15,346 nt of DNA from Paracoccaceae bacterium. Its GTDB lineage: Bacteria > Pseudomonadota > Alphaproteobacteria > Rhodobacterales > Rhodobacteraceae. Location of the stretch: NCBI GenBank assembly GCA_015487335.1, contig WFPZ01000174.1, positions 1 to 15,346 on the forward strand, written 5' to 3'. The notes under the pieces were generated by a model. The model had not been told where the DNA came from. It saw nothing but the letters and a program-made list of their open reading frames with translations, and ran no database searches. The position numbers were made by a program, and so were the translations under genes. Below are positions 1 to 7,774 of this stretch, piece after piece. Position 1 is the first letter of the stretch, and every line of letters begins with the position of its first letter.

Positions 1-119
1 CGGGCGATGCCGTCCCCGACCGACAACACGCGGCCCACCTCGGAGACTTCGGCCTCCTGGCCAAAGTTCTTGATCTGCTCCTTGAGGATCGCAGAAATTT
101 CGGCTGCCTGGATTCCCAT
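1..119 (-). CDS. atpA: ATP synthase F1 subunit alpha, N-terminal part (cut by window edge)
   Basis: Only the first 39 codons lie in the window. They read MGIQAAEISAILKEQIKNFG and continue to a GRVLSVGDGIA segment, the characteristic beta-barrel N-terminus of the F1 alpha subunit, which carries the non-catalytic nucleotide sites of the cytoplasmic F1 head. The ATG overlaps the TAA stop of atpH by one base, and a GAGG ribosome-binding sequence lies eight bases upstream inside the atpH end, so the two are translationally coupled. The order delta then alpha matches the alphaproteobacterial atpHAGDC operon. The nucleotide-binding core is outside the window, but the N-terminus is distinctive enough for a confident call. 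Confidence 0.95.
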   Translation of the reverse strand, partial: MGIQAAEISAILKEQIKNFGQEAEVSEVGRVLSVGDGIA

Positions 120-679
120 TATCCGACCTCTTTCATTGCATTCTGGAGGTTTGCGAGCTTCGAGCGGATCGAGGTATCGATCATCTTCGAACCCACCTTG
201 ACGATCACGCCGCCGATGAGGCCCTCATCGACGGACGCCCTGATTTTCACATCCTTGCCGACAGCGGCCTTCAGGGCCTCGGCAAGCTTGTTCTGCTGCT
301 CCTCGGTCAACGCCCTGGCGGCGGTGATCTCGGCGGTGACCTCGCCCTTTTCCTCGGCGATCAGCCTGCGCAGCTCGCGCAACAGCTGCGGCAGCACGAA
401 GAGCCGCCGCTTGGAGGCCATCAGCGCCAGCGCATTGGCCATGATCCGCGAAAGCCCCATGGCCTTGGCCAGGGCGCCGACCGCTGCGGCCTGCTGGGCG
501 CGCGAATAGATCGGCGAATGGATCATGGCGCGAAAATCGGCGCTTTCGTCCAGCGCCGCCTCGAGGATGTCGAGATCTGCCTCGACATCCTTGACGTTCT
601 CGCCCTCGCGGGCCAGTTCGAAAACGGCCGTGGCATATCTTTCGGCAATGCCTGTTGAGATCGAAGCTGGTTCGGACAC
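119..679 (-). CDS. atpH: ATP synthase F1 subunit delta (OSCP)
   Basis: This encodes 186 residues, the usual length for the delta/OSCP subunit that joins the F1 head to the peripheral stalk. The N-terminal helical domain begins SEPASISTGIAERYATAVFE, and the C-terminal end has the family segment GLIGGVIVKVGSKMIDTSIR. The reading frame stays open upstream to an ATG at 802, but I chose the GTG at 677-679. The family starts at this SEPASI peptide, an AAAGGGTGG ribosome-binding stretch precedes the GTG, and the extra 41 residues are low-complexity Arg/Pro/Gly. A likely promoter and leader hairpin also lie inside that extra stretch. It is the first gene of the operon and overlaps atpA by one base. 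Confidence 0.93.
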   Translation of the reverse strand: MSEPASISTGIAERYATAVFELAREGENVKDVEADLDILEAALDESADFRAMIHSPIYSRAQQAAAVGALAKAMGLSRIMANALALMASKRRLFVLPQLLRELRRLIAEEKGEVTAEITAARALTEEQQNKLAEALKAAVGKDVKIRASVDEGLIGGVIVKVGSKMIDTSIRSKLANLQNAMKEVG

Positions 680-740
680 GTCCACCCTTTCGATATCCTG
701 GCCCCGGAACGGCCTGTCGCCGGCCCAAGGCATTCCTGCT

Positions 741-757
741 CCCGGCCGGCGGCCGGG
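741..757 (-). other. Hairpin in the ATP synthase operon leader
   Basis: A perfect inverted repeat (CCCGGCC, three-base loop, GGCCGGG) lies about 60 bases upstream of the atpH GTG. If the promoter at 775-802 is right, it falls within the 5' untranslated region. No T-run follows it, so a simple terminator is unlikely. It could stabilise the message or set its translation, but function is inferred only from position. Confidence 0.4.
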
Positions 758-774
758 CTTCAAAATCGGCGTGG

Positions 775-802
775 GTGTAGCAGACCGTTCCCCACCCCGC
801 AA
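775..802 (-). promoter_or_regulatory. Candidate sigma-70-type promoter of the atp operon
   Basis: On the minus strand there is TTGCGG (797-802), a 16-base spacer, and CTACAC (775-780), then a leader of roughly 90 bases to the atpH GTG. The gap 680-915 is the only space from which the atp operon could be transcribed inside this window. The boxes match the consensus only moderately, and TTGACG at about position 825-830 is a rival -35 without a good -10. Confidence 0.4.
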
Positions 803-915
803 CCGCTTTGCCCTCGTATTGCTCCGTCAAAAAACTCTGCAAACAAAGGTATTTCCCGCAGGTGCGACTTACTGCGCACAGTTTCGGGGGCGAAATGACC
901 GCAAAAAACCGCCCT

Positions 916-1674
916 TCACGGGATTCGGGAAACCGGCCTGGCACCCGGACGGGCGATGCCGTCGAGCACCTCCAGCGGGCGGCGCACGGCCTCGGTCAGG
1001 CCCGGGCGCCTGGGGGCGTGCACGCGTCTGGAGACCTCCACGATCAGCACCCCGCCGGCATAGAGCCGCGGGATGCGCCGGCCGGTGCGTTCCAGAAACT
1101 GGCCGGTCCGCAACCAGAAGCGCTTTTGAGAAGGCGGCTGGTAGAGCGCCGAGCGGTGGCGCTCGGGGATGAAGGACTGGCGCCTGAGCAGGGCTTCCAG
1201 CTGAGACAGGCTGTAGGGCCGGCCCACCCCGAAGGGCGTGGCATCGGACCGCGACCAAAGCCCGGCCCGGTTCGGCACCACCAGCAGCGCCTTGCCCCCG
1301 GGGCCGAGAACCCGGCGGCATTCGTCCAGCAGCCCGGCCGGATTTTCGGAAGTTTCCAGCGCATGCATGAGGATCAGCCGGTCGACATGGCCGGTCTCGA
1401 CAGGCCAGCGGGTTTCCTCGCACAGCACGCTGATGTTGGGGCCGGACGCCGGCCAGCGCATCACGCCCTGCTGTCCCGGCATCAGCGCGATCACCCGGCG
1501 CGATTCTTCCAGATAGGAGCGCAGCAGGGGCACCGCGAAACCGAAACCCACGACCGTCTGGCCACGGGTGTCGGGCCACAGCTCGCGCACCCGCTCGCAG
1601 ATCACCTTCTGCGCCGCACGCCCCAGCCCGGTCCGGCAGTAGAAGTTTCGCAGATCCACCACATCCAGGTGCAT
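916..1674 (-). CDS. Class I SAM-dependent methyltransferase-like protein
   Basis: This encodes 252 residues with a degenerate Rossmann methyltransferase fold. VVGFGFAVPLL (about 41-51) is in the place of motif I, HVDRLILMHALETSENP (96-112) resembles the motif IV/post-IV region, and the stretch ECRRVLGPGGKALLVVPNR (118-136) is the typical strand-loop after it. Motif I is weak (GFGFA rather than GxGxG), so SAM binding is inferred from the fold pattern. The C-terminal third is Arg-rich without a recognised domain. The ATG at 1672-1674 has AAGG six bases upstream. The gene is divergent from gloB with 62 bases between them, so the two may share regulation. Its substrate cannot be read from the sequence. 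A short GC-rich element and six Ts right after the stop could act as a weak terminator. Confidence 0.75.
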   Translation of the reverse strand: MHLDVVDLRNFYCRTGLGRAAQKVICERVRELWPDTRGQTVVGFGFAVPLLRSYLEESRRVIALMPGQQGVMRWPASGPNISVLCEETRWPVETGHVDRLILMHALETSENPAGLLDECRRVLGPGGKALLVVPNRAGLWSRSDATPFGVGRPYSLSQLEALLRRQSFIPERHRSALYQPPSQKRFWLRTGQFLERTGRRIPRLYAGGVLIVEVSRRVHAPRRPGLTEAVRRPLEVLDGIARPGARPVSRIP

Positions 1675-1736
1675 TGCAGCCTTGTCCCGTTTCAGGCAAT
1701 CCTGCCCAGAGCATACTCCAGCAAAAAGGAAAGGCC

Positions 1737-2504
1737 ATGCCTCTCGAACTCGTGACCGTTCCCTGCCTCGAGGACAATTATGCCTTCATGCTGCACGCCA
1801 CCGAAAGCGGCGAGACCGCGGTGGTGGACGTGCCCGACGCGGGGCCAGTTCTCGAGGCCCTGTCCGAGCGCGGCTGGCAGGCCAGCGAGATCTGGTTGAC
1901 CCACCACCACTGGGATCACGTGGACGGCGTGCGCGACCTGCAGGAGGCCACCGGGGCCAGGGTTCTGGGGGCCGCGGCCGATGCCCACCGACTGCCGCCG
2001 CTCAACCAGGCGCTTCGCGGGGGCGAGTCCTGCCGCTTTGCCGGCCACGCGGTGAGCATCATCGACGTGCCGGGGCACACGGTGGGGCACATCGCCTACC
2101 ACGTGCCGGATGCCGGCGCGGTATTCACCGGCGACAGCCTGATGGCACTGGGCTGCGGGCGGCTGTTCGAGGGCACGGCCGATCAGATGTGGGCCAGCCT
2201 GGGAAAGCTGGCGGCCCTGCCGCCGGAAACGCTCGTCTGCTCGGGGCACGAATACACCCTCTCCAACGCCCGCTTCGCGCTCACCATCGAACCCGGCAAC
2301 CCCGCGCTGAAAGCCCGCGCCGCAGCCGTGGCGAAGGCCCGCGAGGCCGGCCGGCCCACCGTGCCCTCGCGCCTTTCCGAGGAGCTGGCCACCAACCCCT
2401 TCCTGCGGGCCGGGCAGCCGGAGGTGAAACGGGCGCTTGGCATGGAAGGGGCGGAAGATGCGGCCGTCTTCGCAGAGATTCGCCGGCGCAAGGACGCATT
2501 CTGA
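1737..2504 (+). CDS. gloB: Hydroxyacylglutathione hydrolase (glyoxalase II)
   Basis: This encodes 255 residues, the usual glyoxalase II length. The enzyme hydrolyses S-D-lactoylglutathione to D-lactate and glutathione, the second step of methylglyoxal detoxification, in the cytoplasm. The metallo-beta-lactamase metal motif THHHWDH is at residues 55-61. Further ligands sit in VPGHTVGH, the FTGDSLMALGCGRLFEGT segment, and SGHEYT, and the C-terminal glyoxalase II domain follows. The frame is open back to an ATG at 1674, but the start at 1737 (MPLELVTVPCLEDNY) fits the family and has AAGGAAAGG just upstream. It reads toward clpA, 220 bases downstream. Confidence 0.94.
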   Translation: MPLELVTVPCLEDNYAFMLHATESGETAVVDVPDAGPVLEALSERGWQASEIWLTHHHWDHVDGVRDLQEATGARVLGAAADAHRLPPLNQALRGGESCRFAGHAVSIIDVPGHTVGHIAYHVPDAGAVFTGDSLMALGCGRLFEGTADQMWASLGKLAALPPETLVCSGHEYTLSNARFALTIEPGNPALKARAAAVAKAREAGRPTVPSRLSEELATNPFLRAGQPEVKRALGMEGAEDAAVFAEIRRRKDAF

Positions 2505-2628
2505 GCTCCGCCCCGGCGCCGGCCGCCTTCCTGCACGCAGGCTCCACCGGGGTTCCGGACTCCCGCCGGCATGTGCGTTCACAATGCATCGCATCTTCGC
2601 AATCCCGGAAGAAAACCGGAGAAAAGAC

Positions 2629-2658
2629 TTGAAGATCGCCCGATAAAACCGAACTTTA
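2629..2658 (+). promoter_or_regulatory. Candidate clpA promoter
   Basis: TTGAAG (2629-2634) is followed by an 18-base spacer and ACTTTA (2653-2658), about 66 bases before the clpA GTG, in a locally AT-richer part of the gloB-clpA gap. CTTGAA also resembles a heat-shock sigma-32 -35 element, but no convincing sigma-32 -10 lies at the right distance. Confidence 0.35.
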
Positions 2659-2724
2659 AGCTTGAGAGACCATGGTCGGACGAGGTGAACACCTTTTCCG
2701 ACACCAACCGAGGAGCACAGTCGC

Positions 2725-5049
2725 GTGCCGTCATTTTCGAATACACTTGAACAGGCAATCCACTCGGCCCTGGCGCTGGCGAATGCCCGCCGCCATGAAC
2801 TCGCCACGCTGGAGCACCTGTTGCTTGCGCTGATCGACGAGCCCGAGGCGGCCAAGGTCATGCGGGCCTGCGGCGTCGAGCTCGAGGAGCTGCGCAAGAC
2901 CCTTGTCGATTTCATCGACGAGGAACTGTCCACCCTGGTCACCGATGTCGAAGGCTCCGAGGCCGTCCCCACGGCCGCCTTCCAGCGCGTGATCCAGCGC
3001 GCCGCGATCCACGTGCAATCATCCGGCCGCACCGAGGTGACCGGCGCGAACGTGCTGGTGGCGATCTTCGCCGAACGCGAATCCAACGCCGCCTTCTTCC
3101 TGCAGGAGCAGGACATGACCCGCTACGACGCGGTGAACTACATCGCCCACGGCGTGGCCAAGAACCCCACCTTCGGCGAGGCGCGCCCGGTCACCGGCGC
3201 CGACGAGATCGACGCCGAGGCCGACGGCGAGGGCGAATCGGAAACCCGGGAGACCGCGCTCGACAAATACTGCGTGGATCTCAACGCCAAGGCGCGCAAC
3301 GGCGATGTCGATCCGCTGATCGGCCGCGAGGCCGAGGTGGAGCGGTGCATCCAGGTGCTGTGCCGCCGGCGCAAGAACAACCCGCTGCTGGTGGGTGATC
3401 CGGGCGTCGGCAAGACGGCGATCGCCGAGGGCCTGGCGCGCAAGATCGTCGATGGCGAAACCCCCGAGGTGCTCTCCAAGGCCACGATCTATTCGCTCGA
3501 CATGGGCGCGCTGCTGGCCGGCACGCGGTATCGCGGCGATTTCGAAGAGCGGCTGAAGGCGGTGGTGAGCGAGCTGGAGAACCACCCCGACGCGATCCTG
3601 TTCATCGACGAGATCCACACCGTGATCGGCGCCGGCGCCACCTCGGGCGGGGCGATGGACGCCTCCAACCTGCTCAAGCCCGCGCTGCAGGGCGGCAAGC
3701 TGCGCTGCATGGGCTCGACCACCTACAAGGAGTTCCGCCAGCACTTCGAGAAGGACCGGGCGCTTTCCCGCCGCTTCCAGAAGATTGACGTGAACGAGCC
3801 CTCGGTGGACGACGCGGTGAAGATCCTCAAGGGGCTGAAGCCCTATTTCGAGGAACACCACGACATCCGCTATACCTCGGACGCGATCAAGACGGCGGTG
3901 GAGCTGTCGGCGCGCTACATCCATGACCGCAAGCTGCCCGACAAGGCGATCGACGTGATCGACGAGGCCGGCGCGGCGCAGCACCTGCTCTCGGAATCCC
4001 GCCGCCGCAAAACCATCGGCGCGCGCGAGATCGAGGAGGTCGTCGCCAAGATCGCGCGCATCCCGCCCAAGAACGTCTCGAAGGACGATGCCGTGGTGCT
4101 CAAGGACCTGGAGAAGACCCTCAAGCGGGTGGTGTTCGGCCAGGATCCGGCGATCGAGGCGCTGGCCTCGGCGATCAAGCTGTCGCGTGCCGGGCTGCGC
4201 GAACCGGAAAAACCGATCGGCAACTACCTCTTCGCCGGCCCCACCGGCGTGGGCAAGACGGAAGTCGCCCGCCAGCTGGCCGATACCCTGGGGGTCGAAC
4301 TGCTGCGTTTCGACATGTCGGAATACATGGAGAAACACGCCGTCAGCCGGCTGATCGGCGCGCCTCCGGGCTATGTGGGCTTCGACCAGGGCGGCATGCT
4401 GACCGATGGGGTCGACCAGCACCCCCATTGCGTGCTGCTGCTCGACGAGATCGAGAAGGCGCACCCGGATGTCTACAACATCCTGTTGCAGATCATGGAC
4501 CACGGCAAGCTGACCGATCACAACGGCCGGCAGGTGGATTTCCGCAACGTGATCCTGATCATGACGACCAACGCCGGCGCCGCCGAACAGGCCAAGGCGG
4601 CCATCGGCTTCGGCCGCGACCGCCGGGAGGGCGAGGACACCGCCGCCATCGAGCGCACCTTCACGCCCGAGTTCCGCAACCGCCTGGACGCGATCATCAG
4701 CTTCGCGCCGCTGCCCGAAGAGGTGATCCTGCAGGTGGTCGAAAAGTTCGTGCTCCAGCTGGAAGCCCAGCTGATGGACCGCAACGTCCAGATCGAACTG
4801 ACCAGGCCCGCCGCCGAGTGGCTGGCCCGCAAGGGCTACGACGACAAGATGGGCGCCCGCCCTCTGGGCCGGGTGATCCAGGAGCACATCAAGAAGCCGC
4901 TGGCCGAAGAGCTGCTGTTCGGCAGGCTCGCCAAGGGCGGGGTGGTCAAGGTCGGCATCAAGGACGACAAGATCGAACTGCGCTACGAAGAGCCGCAAGG
5001 CCGGCGTCTTTCCTCCAGAAAGCGCCCGCCGCTTCTGACCGCAGACTGA
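2725..5049 (+). CDS. clpA: ATP-dependent Clp protease ATP-binding subunit ClpA
   Basis: This encodes 774 residues, close to E. coli ClpA. ClpA is the cytoplasmic AAA+ unfoldase that feeds substrates to ClpP. The order is an N-terminal Clp domain (about 1-145), an acidic linker (about 155-180), a first AAA+ module with Walker A GDPGVGKT (224-231) and Walker B LFIDEIH (292-298), and a second with GPTGVGKT (505-512) and LLLDEIEKAHPDV (571-583). Last is the D2 small domain, ending in a basic tail. The ClpP-docking loop reads IGF (627-629), where E. coli ClpA has IGL. There is no middle coiled-coil domain, which excludes ClpB. The start is GTG with AGGAG nine bases upstream. No clpS-like reading frame lies in the 220-base gap before it. 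Confidence 0.96.
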   Translation: MPSFSNTLEQAIHSALALANARRHELATLEHLLLALIDEPEAAKVMRACGVELEELRKTLVDFIDEELSTLVTDVEGSEAVPTAAFQRVIQRAAIHVQSSGRTEVTGANVLVAIFAERESNAAFFLQEQDMTRYDAVNYIAHGVAKNPTFGEARPVTGADEIDAEADGEGESETRETALDKYCVDLNAKARNGDVDPLIGREAEVERCIQVLCRRRKNNPLLVGDPGVGKTAIAEGLARKIVDGETPEVLSKATIYSLDMGALLAGTRYRGDFEERLKAVVSELENHPDAILFIDEIHTVIGAGATSGGAMDASNLLKPALQGGKLRCMGSTTYKEFRQHFEKDRALSRRFQKIDVNEPSVDDAVKILKGLKPYFEEHHDIRYTSDAIKTAVELSARYIHDRKLPDKAIDVIDEAGAAQHLLSESRRRKTIGAREIEEVVAKIARIPPKNVSKDDAVVLKDLEKTLKRVVFGQDPAIEALASAIKLSRAGLREPEKPIGNYLFAGPTGVGKTEVARQLADTLGVELLRFDMSEYMEKHAVSRLIGAPPGYVGFDQGGMLTDGVDQHPHCVLLLDEIEKAHPDVYNILLQIMDHGKLTDHNGRQVDFRNVILIMTTNAGAAEQAKAAIGFGRDRREGEDTAAIERTFTPEFRNRLDAIISFAPLPEEVILQVVEKFVLQLEAQLMDRNVQIELTRPAAEWLARKGYDDKMGARPLGRVIQEHIKKPLAEELLFGRLAKGGVVKVGIKDDKIELRYEEPQGRRLSSRKRPPLLTAD

Positions 5050-5236
5050 CGGGACGAACGCAACGCCGCAAGACAAGCTGCCGCCCTCTTCCGGGGGCGG
5101 CGGCTGCGTATACGGGGCTCTTCGGCCCGAAGTCCCGGCACTCTCCCCGACAGCATGCCACGGCTGACCGGTCAGGCCGGGGGCAAGCCGTGCAACGAAT
5201 GGGCAGGCAGGAGCACGGCCGGGCGCACGCCCCCCG
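5050..5236. other. Convergent intergenic region between clpA and the OmpA/MotB-like gene
   Basis: These 187 bases separate the clpA stop from the stop of the minus-strand gene. I see no convincing gene. The region holds the strong hairpin listed at 5076-5105, plus a small GGGC/GCCC inverted repeat (5221-5232) just past the minus-strand stop that might assist termination of that gene. Confidence 0.6.
5076..5105. terminator. Hairpin between convergent genes, probable terminator
   Basis: The stem AGCTGCCGCCC (5076-5086) pairs with GGGCGGCGGCT (5095-5105) over eleven positions with one G-T wobble and an eight-base loop. It begins 26 bases after the clpA stop. There is no T-run on either side, which is common for GC-rich bacteria but makes intrinsic termination uncertain. 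Confidence 0.5.
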
Positions 5237-7771
5237 TCATCTTTCCGTCAGCTTCAGCTCGATACGGCGGTTCCTGGCCAGCGCCTCGGGACTGTCGCCG
5301 TCATCGATCGGCTGGAACTCGCCAAAGCCGGTGGCCGCAAGGCGGTTCGGCGGAAAGCCGAGCTCCTCGGTCATGTAGTGCACGACCGAAAGCGCCCGCG
5401 CCGCCGACAGCTCCCAGTTGTCGCGGTATTTGGCCGAGCCGCGCAGGGGCGTCTTGTCGGTGAACCCGTCCACCCGGATGATCCAGTCGATCTCGGGCGG
5501 AATGGCATCCTTCACCTCGTTCAGCAGTTCCACCACCCGGGCGATCTGCGCCTTGCCCTCCTCGGAAAGATCGGCCGACCCCGGGGCGAACAGCACCTCG
5601 GAAGAAAACACGAAACGGTCGCCGTCGATACGGACGCCCTCGCGCCCGGCAAGGATCTCGCGCATCCTGCCAAAGAATTCCGACTTGTAGGTCTCGAGCT
5701 TCTTCGCCTCTTCCGCCAGCCGCCTGGCCTCTTCCTCCAGACGCTTGCGCTCGGCCTCCTCCAGGGCAGCCCGCTGACGCTGTTCGGCAGCCACACGGGC
5801 CAGTGCCGCGTTCAGCCTGGAACTGAGATTGGTGATTGTCACCTGGGCTTCCCTGTCGCGCTGTTCGGCCTCGTCGAGAATGGCCTCCAGAGACGCAAGC
5901 TGGCTTCTCAGCTGGGCAATCTGCTCGTTGAGCAGGGCCACCTTGCGCGCCGATTCGGCCGACAGCGCCTGCTGCCTGTCCAGCTCTTCCCGGGCGGCGG
6001 CCAGAAGGGCCTCTCGCTGCTCGGCTTCGCTCATCTGGCGCTGGAGCTCCTGTTCGGCGGCCATCCTGGCGGCCAGCGCCTGGGCCAGCCGCTTGCGCAA
6101 CTCCTCCTCGTCGCCCAGCCCGGCGCGCAGGGCGGCGGTCTCGGCCAGAGCCACCGCCAGGGCCTGCTCGGCATCCTTGAGGCGCAGGGCGAAATCGTCG
6201 CGTGCAGCCTCGGCCTCGGCCACCTTGTCGCGCAGAACGTCCCGTTCGGCGGTGATCTGCTTCAACGCCGCCTCGACCGCCTCGAGCCGGGCCTGCACGT
6301 CCTCGCTGCGCCGGCTTTCATCCTGCAGCTGGCCGCGCATCTGATCGCGTTCGCGCAGGGCCTCTGTCAGCGCCTGCTCCACGCTGGCCAGCTGCGAGGC
6401 GGTCTGCAGCTGCCGCTCCTCGGCTTCCTTGAGGCGTTCCGAAAGCTCATCCTTCGCCATCAGCGCCGCGGCCAGCTGAAGTTCCAGCTCGGCGGCCCGT
6501 TCGCCCACGGCGCTGCGCTCGCTCTGGACCGCCGCCAGTCGGGCGGCCAGATCGTCGCGCGCGGCAAGGGCCTGGGCCAGGGCGGCCTCGACTTCGGCCA
6601 GCCGGGCGGCGGTTTCGGCACTGTCTCCCTGCGTCTCCTCGAGCTGCCGGTTCAATGCCTCCTTCGCGGCAAGCGCAGCCGCCAGTTGCGCGTTGAGGTC
6701 CTTTTCGGCCGCCCGGGCCGCAGCCAGCAGCGTCAGGGTTTCCTCGGCCTTGCGGCGTTGCTCTTCCAGCGCCAGGGTCATGGCCGTCAACTCGTCGTCG
6801 GCCTCCTTGAGGCGCTGGCGCAGGCGCTCGGCGGCGGCCGCCTCGGCCAGCCGGGCCTTCTCTTCCTCGCTGAGCGCGGCTTCGGCATCGGCCAGCCGGG
6901 CGCGCAATGCCTCGGCTGCAGCCGCTTCGGCCAGGCGCGCGGCCTCCTCGGTGCTCAGCTTCTCTTCCAGTGCCGCGAGATCCTCGCGCAGCCCGGCCAC
7001 GGTGGCCTGTGCCGCCTGCCTGGCCTCGGTCTCGCCGGCCAGCCTGGCCTCCAGTTCGCTCAGCCGCGAAGTCAGCGAGGCCGCCTGCCCCCGACTCTGC
7101 TCCAGCTGTGCCAGCATGTCGGCGAGCGAGGCGTCCCGCTCGGCCACCTGGGCGCGCAGATCGGCCACCAGCGCTTCCAGAGCCTCGCGGCGGGCGGCGG
7201 CGAGACGGGCGGCCTCGGCCTGGGCGTCGATCTCTTCGCGGGCCCTGGCCAGGGCCAGCTGAAGCGCCTCCTGCTCGGATATCAGCCGCGCGCGCGCGGC
7301 CTCCAGCTCGGCCACATCGGCGGCCAGCGCCTCTCCCTCGGCGCGGGCGGCATCGCGCTCGGCCAGAAGCGTGGCGACCTGCTCTTCGAACGAGGCGATG
7401 CGCGCCTGCTGGGCGGCGATCTGCTCGGCCTGGGCATCCGCGCGGGCGGTCAGCGAGGCAATCAGCGCGGCCTGCTCCTTCGCTTCGGCGCGGGCCCGCT
7501 CCAGCGAGGCATCGAGCGCGGAGACCTGCTCTTCGAGCTGGAACGAGCGCTGCTGCTCCAGCCCCAGCGCCTCGGCCAGCGCGGTGATCTCGGCGGTGAG
7601 TGCGTCAAGCTCGGATTCCTGGCCCGAGATGGTTTCGCGCAGCATGAACTGGACGATCATGAAGATCGTCAGCACGAACATCAGCACCAGCAGCAGGGCT
7701 GTCATGGCATCGACGAAACCGGGCCAGATGCTGCCCGACATGCGGCGGGTGGAACGGCGGGTCAGCGCCAT
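5237..7771 (-). CDS. MotB/OmpA-type peptidoglycan-binding protein with a giant coiled coil
   Basis: This encodes 844 residues. Residues about 18-43 form one membrane helix starting WPGFVDAMTALLLVLMFVL. Asp21 sits where MotB, TolR and ExbD carry the proton-channel aspartate. Residues about 46-697 are almost wholly Ala/Glu/Leu/Arg/Gln with heptad character, a predicted coiled coil with no proline before about residue 730. The last 145 residues are an OmpA-like peptidoglycan-binding domain, with DGFTD (768-772), NWELSAARA (785-793) and RNRRIELKL (833-841). By analogy with MotB the N-terminus is cytoplasmic and the rest periplasmic. The start is four bases from the end of the preceding channel gene, with a GGGGGGG stretch about nine bases upstream. 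It is presumably the stator partner of that protein. The physiological job is unknown to me. Confidence 0.85.
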   Translation of the reverse strand: MALTRRSTRRMSGSIWPGFVDAMTALLLVLMFVLTIFMIVQFMLRETISGQESELDALTAEITALAEALGLEQQRSFQLEEQVSALDASLERARAEAKEQAALIASLTARADAQAEQIAAQQARIASFEEQVATLLAERDAARAEGEALAADVAELEAARARLISEQEALQLALARAREEIDAQAEAARLAAARREALEALVADLRAQVAERDASLADMLAQLEQSRGQAASLTSRLSELEARLAGETEARQAAQATVAGLREDLAALEEKLSTEEAARLAEAAAAEALRARLADAEAALSEEEKARLAEAAAAERLRQRLKEADDELTAMTLALEEQRRKAEETLTLLAAARAAEKDLNAQLAAALAAKEALNRQLEETQGDSAETAARLAEVEAALAQALAARDDLAARLAAVQSERSAVGERAAELELQLAAALMAKDELSERLKEAEERQLQTASQLASVEQALTEALRERDQMRGQLQDESRRSEDVQARLEAVEAALKQITAERDVLRDKVAEAEAARDDFALRLKDAEQALAVALAETAALRAGLGDEEELRKRLAQALAARMAAEQELQRQMSEAEQREALLAAAREELDRQQALSAESARKVALLNEQIAQLRSQLASLEAILDEAEQRDREAQVTITNLSSRLNAALARVAAEQRQRAALEEAERKRLEEEARRLAEEAKKLETYKSEFFGRMREILAGREGVRIDGDRFVFSSEVLFAPGSADLSEEGKAQIARVVELLNEVKDAIPPEIDWIIRVDGFTDKTPLRGSAKYRDNWELSAARALSVVHYMTEELGFPPNRLAATGFGEFQPIDDGDSPEALARNRRIELKLTER
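6059..6898 (-). repeat. Four in-register 70-residue (ten-heptad) coiled-coil repeats
   Basis: Within the coiled coil, residues 292-361, 362-431, 432-501 and 502-571 align without gaps. The clearest pair starts QLAAALAAKEAL (362) and QLAAALMAKDEL (432). About 28 residues later come RLAEVEAALAQAL and QLASVEQALTEAL, and then RLKDAEQALAVAL in the fourth unit. Heptad-rich Ala/Leu/Glu sequence tends to align by chance at multiples of seven, so only the 362/432 pair is compelling. Confidence 0.5.
6791..6958 (-). repeat. Tandem 28-residue duplication in the coiled coil
   Basis: Residues 272-299 and 300-327 are near copies (four heptads each). LSTEEAARLAEAAAAEALR is followed by LSEEEKARLAEAAAAERLR, each then continuing to an RL pair and an acidic stretch. 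This suggests recent in-frame duplication by slippage or unequal exchange. Confidence 0.65.
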
Positions 7772-7774
7772 CTC

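Noticed and set aside
2437..2646. Small plus-strand open frame across the end of gloB and the gap before clpA, checked as a possible clpS
   Set aside because: Only 69 codons, mostly overlapping gloB, Arg-rich, with none of the ClpS segments and no ribosome-binding site.
3019..5076. A 685-codon minus-strand open frame antisense to clpA
   Set aside because: It lies opposite unmistakable Walker motifs of ClpA, and its composition (Leu/Asp/His/Gln-rich, no domains) is that of an antisense shadow.
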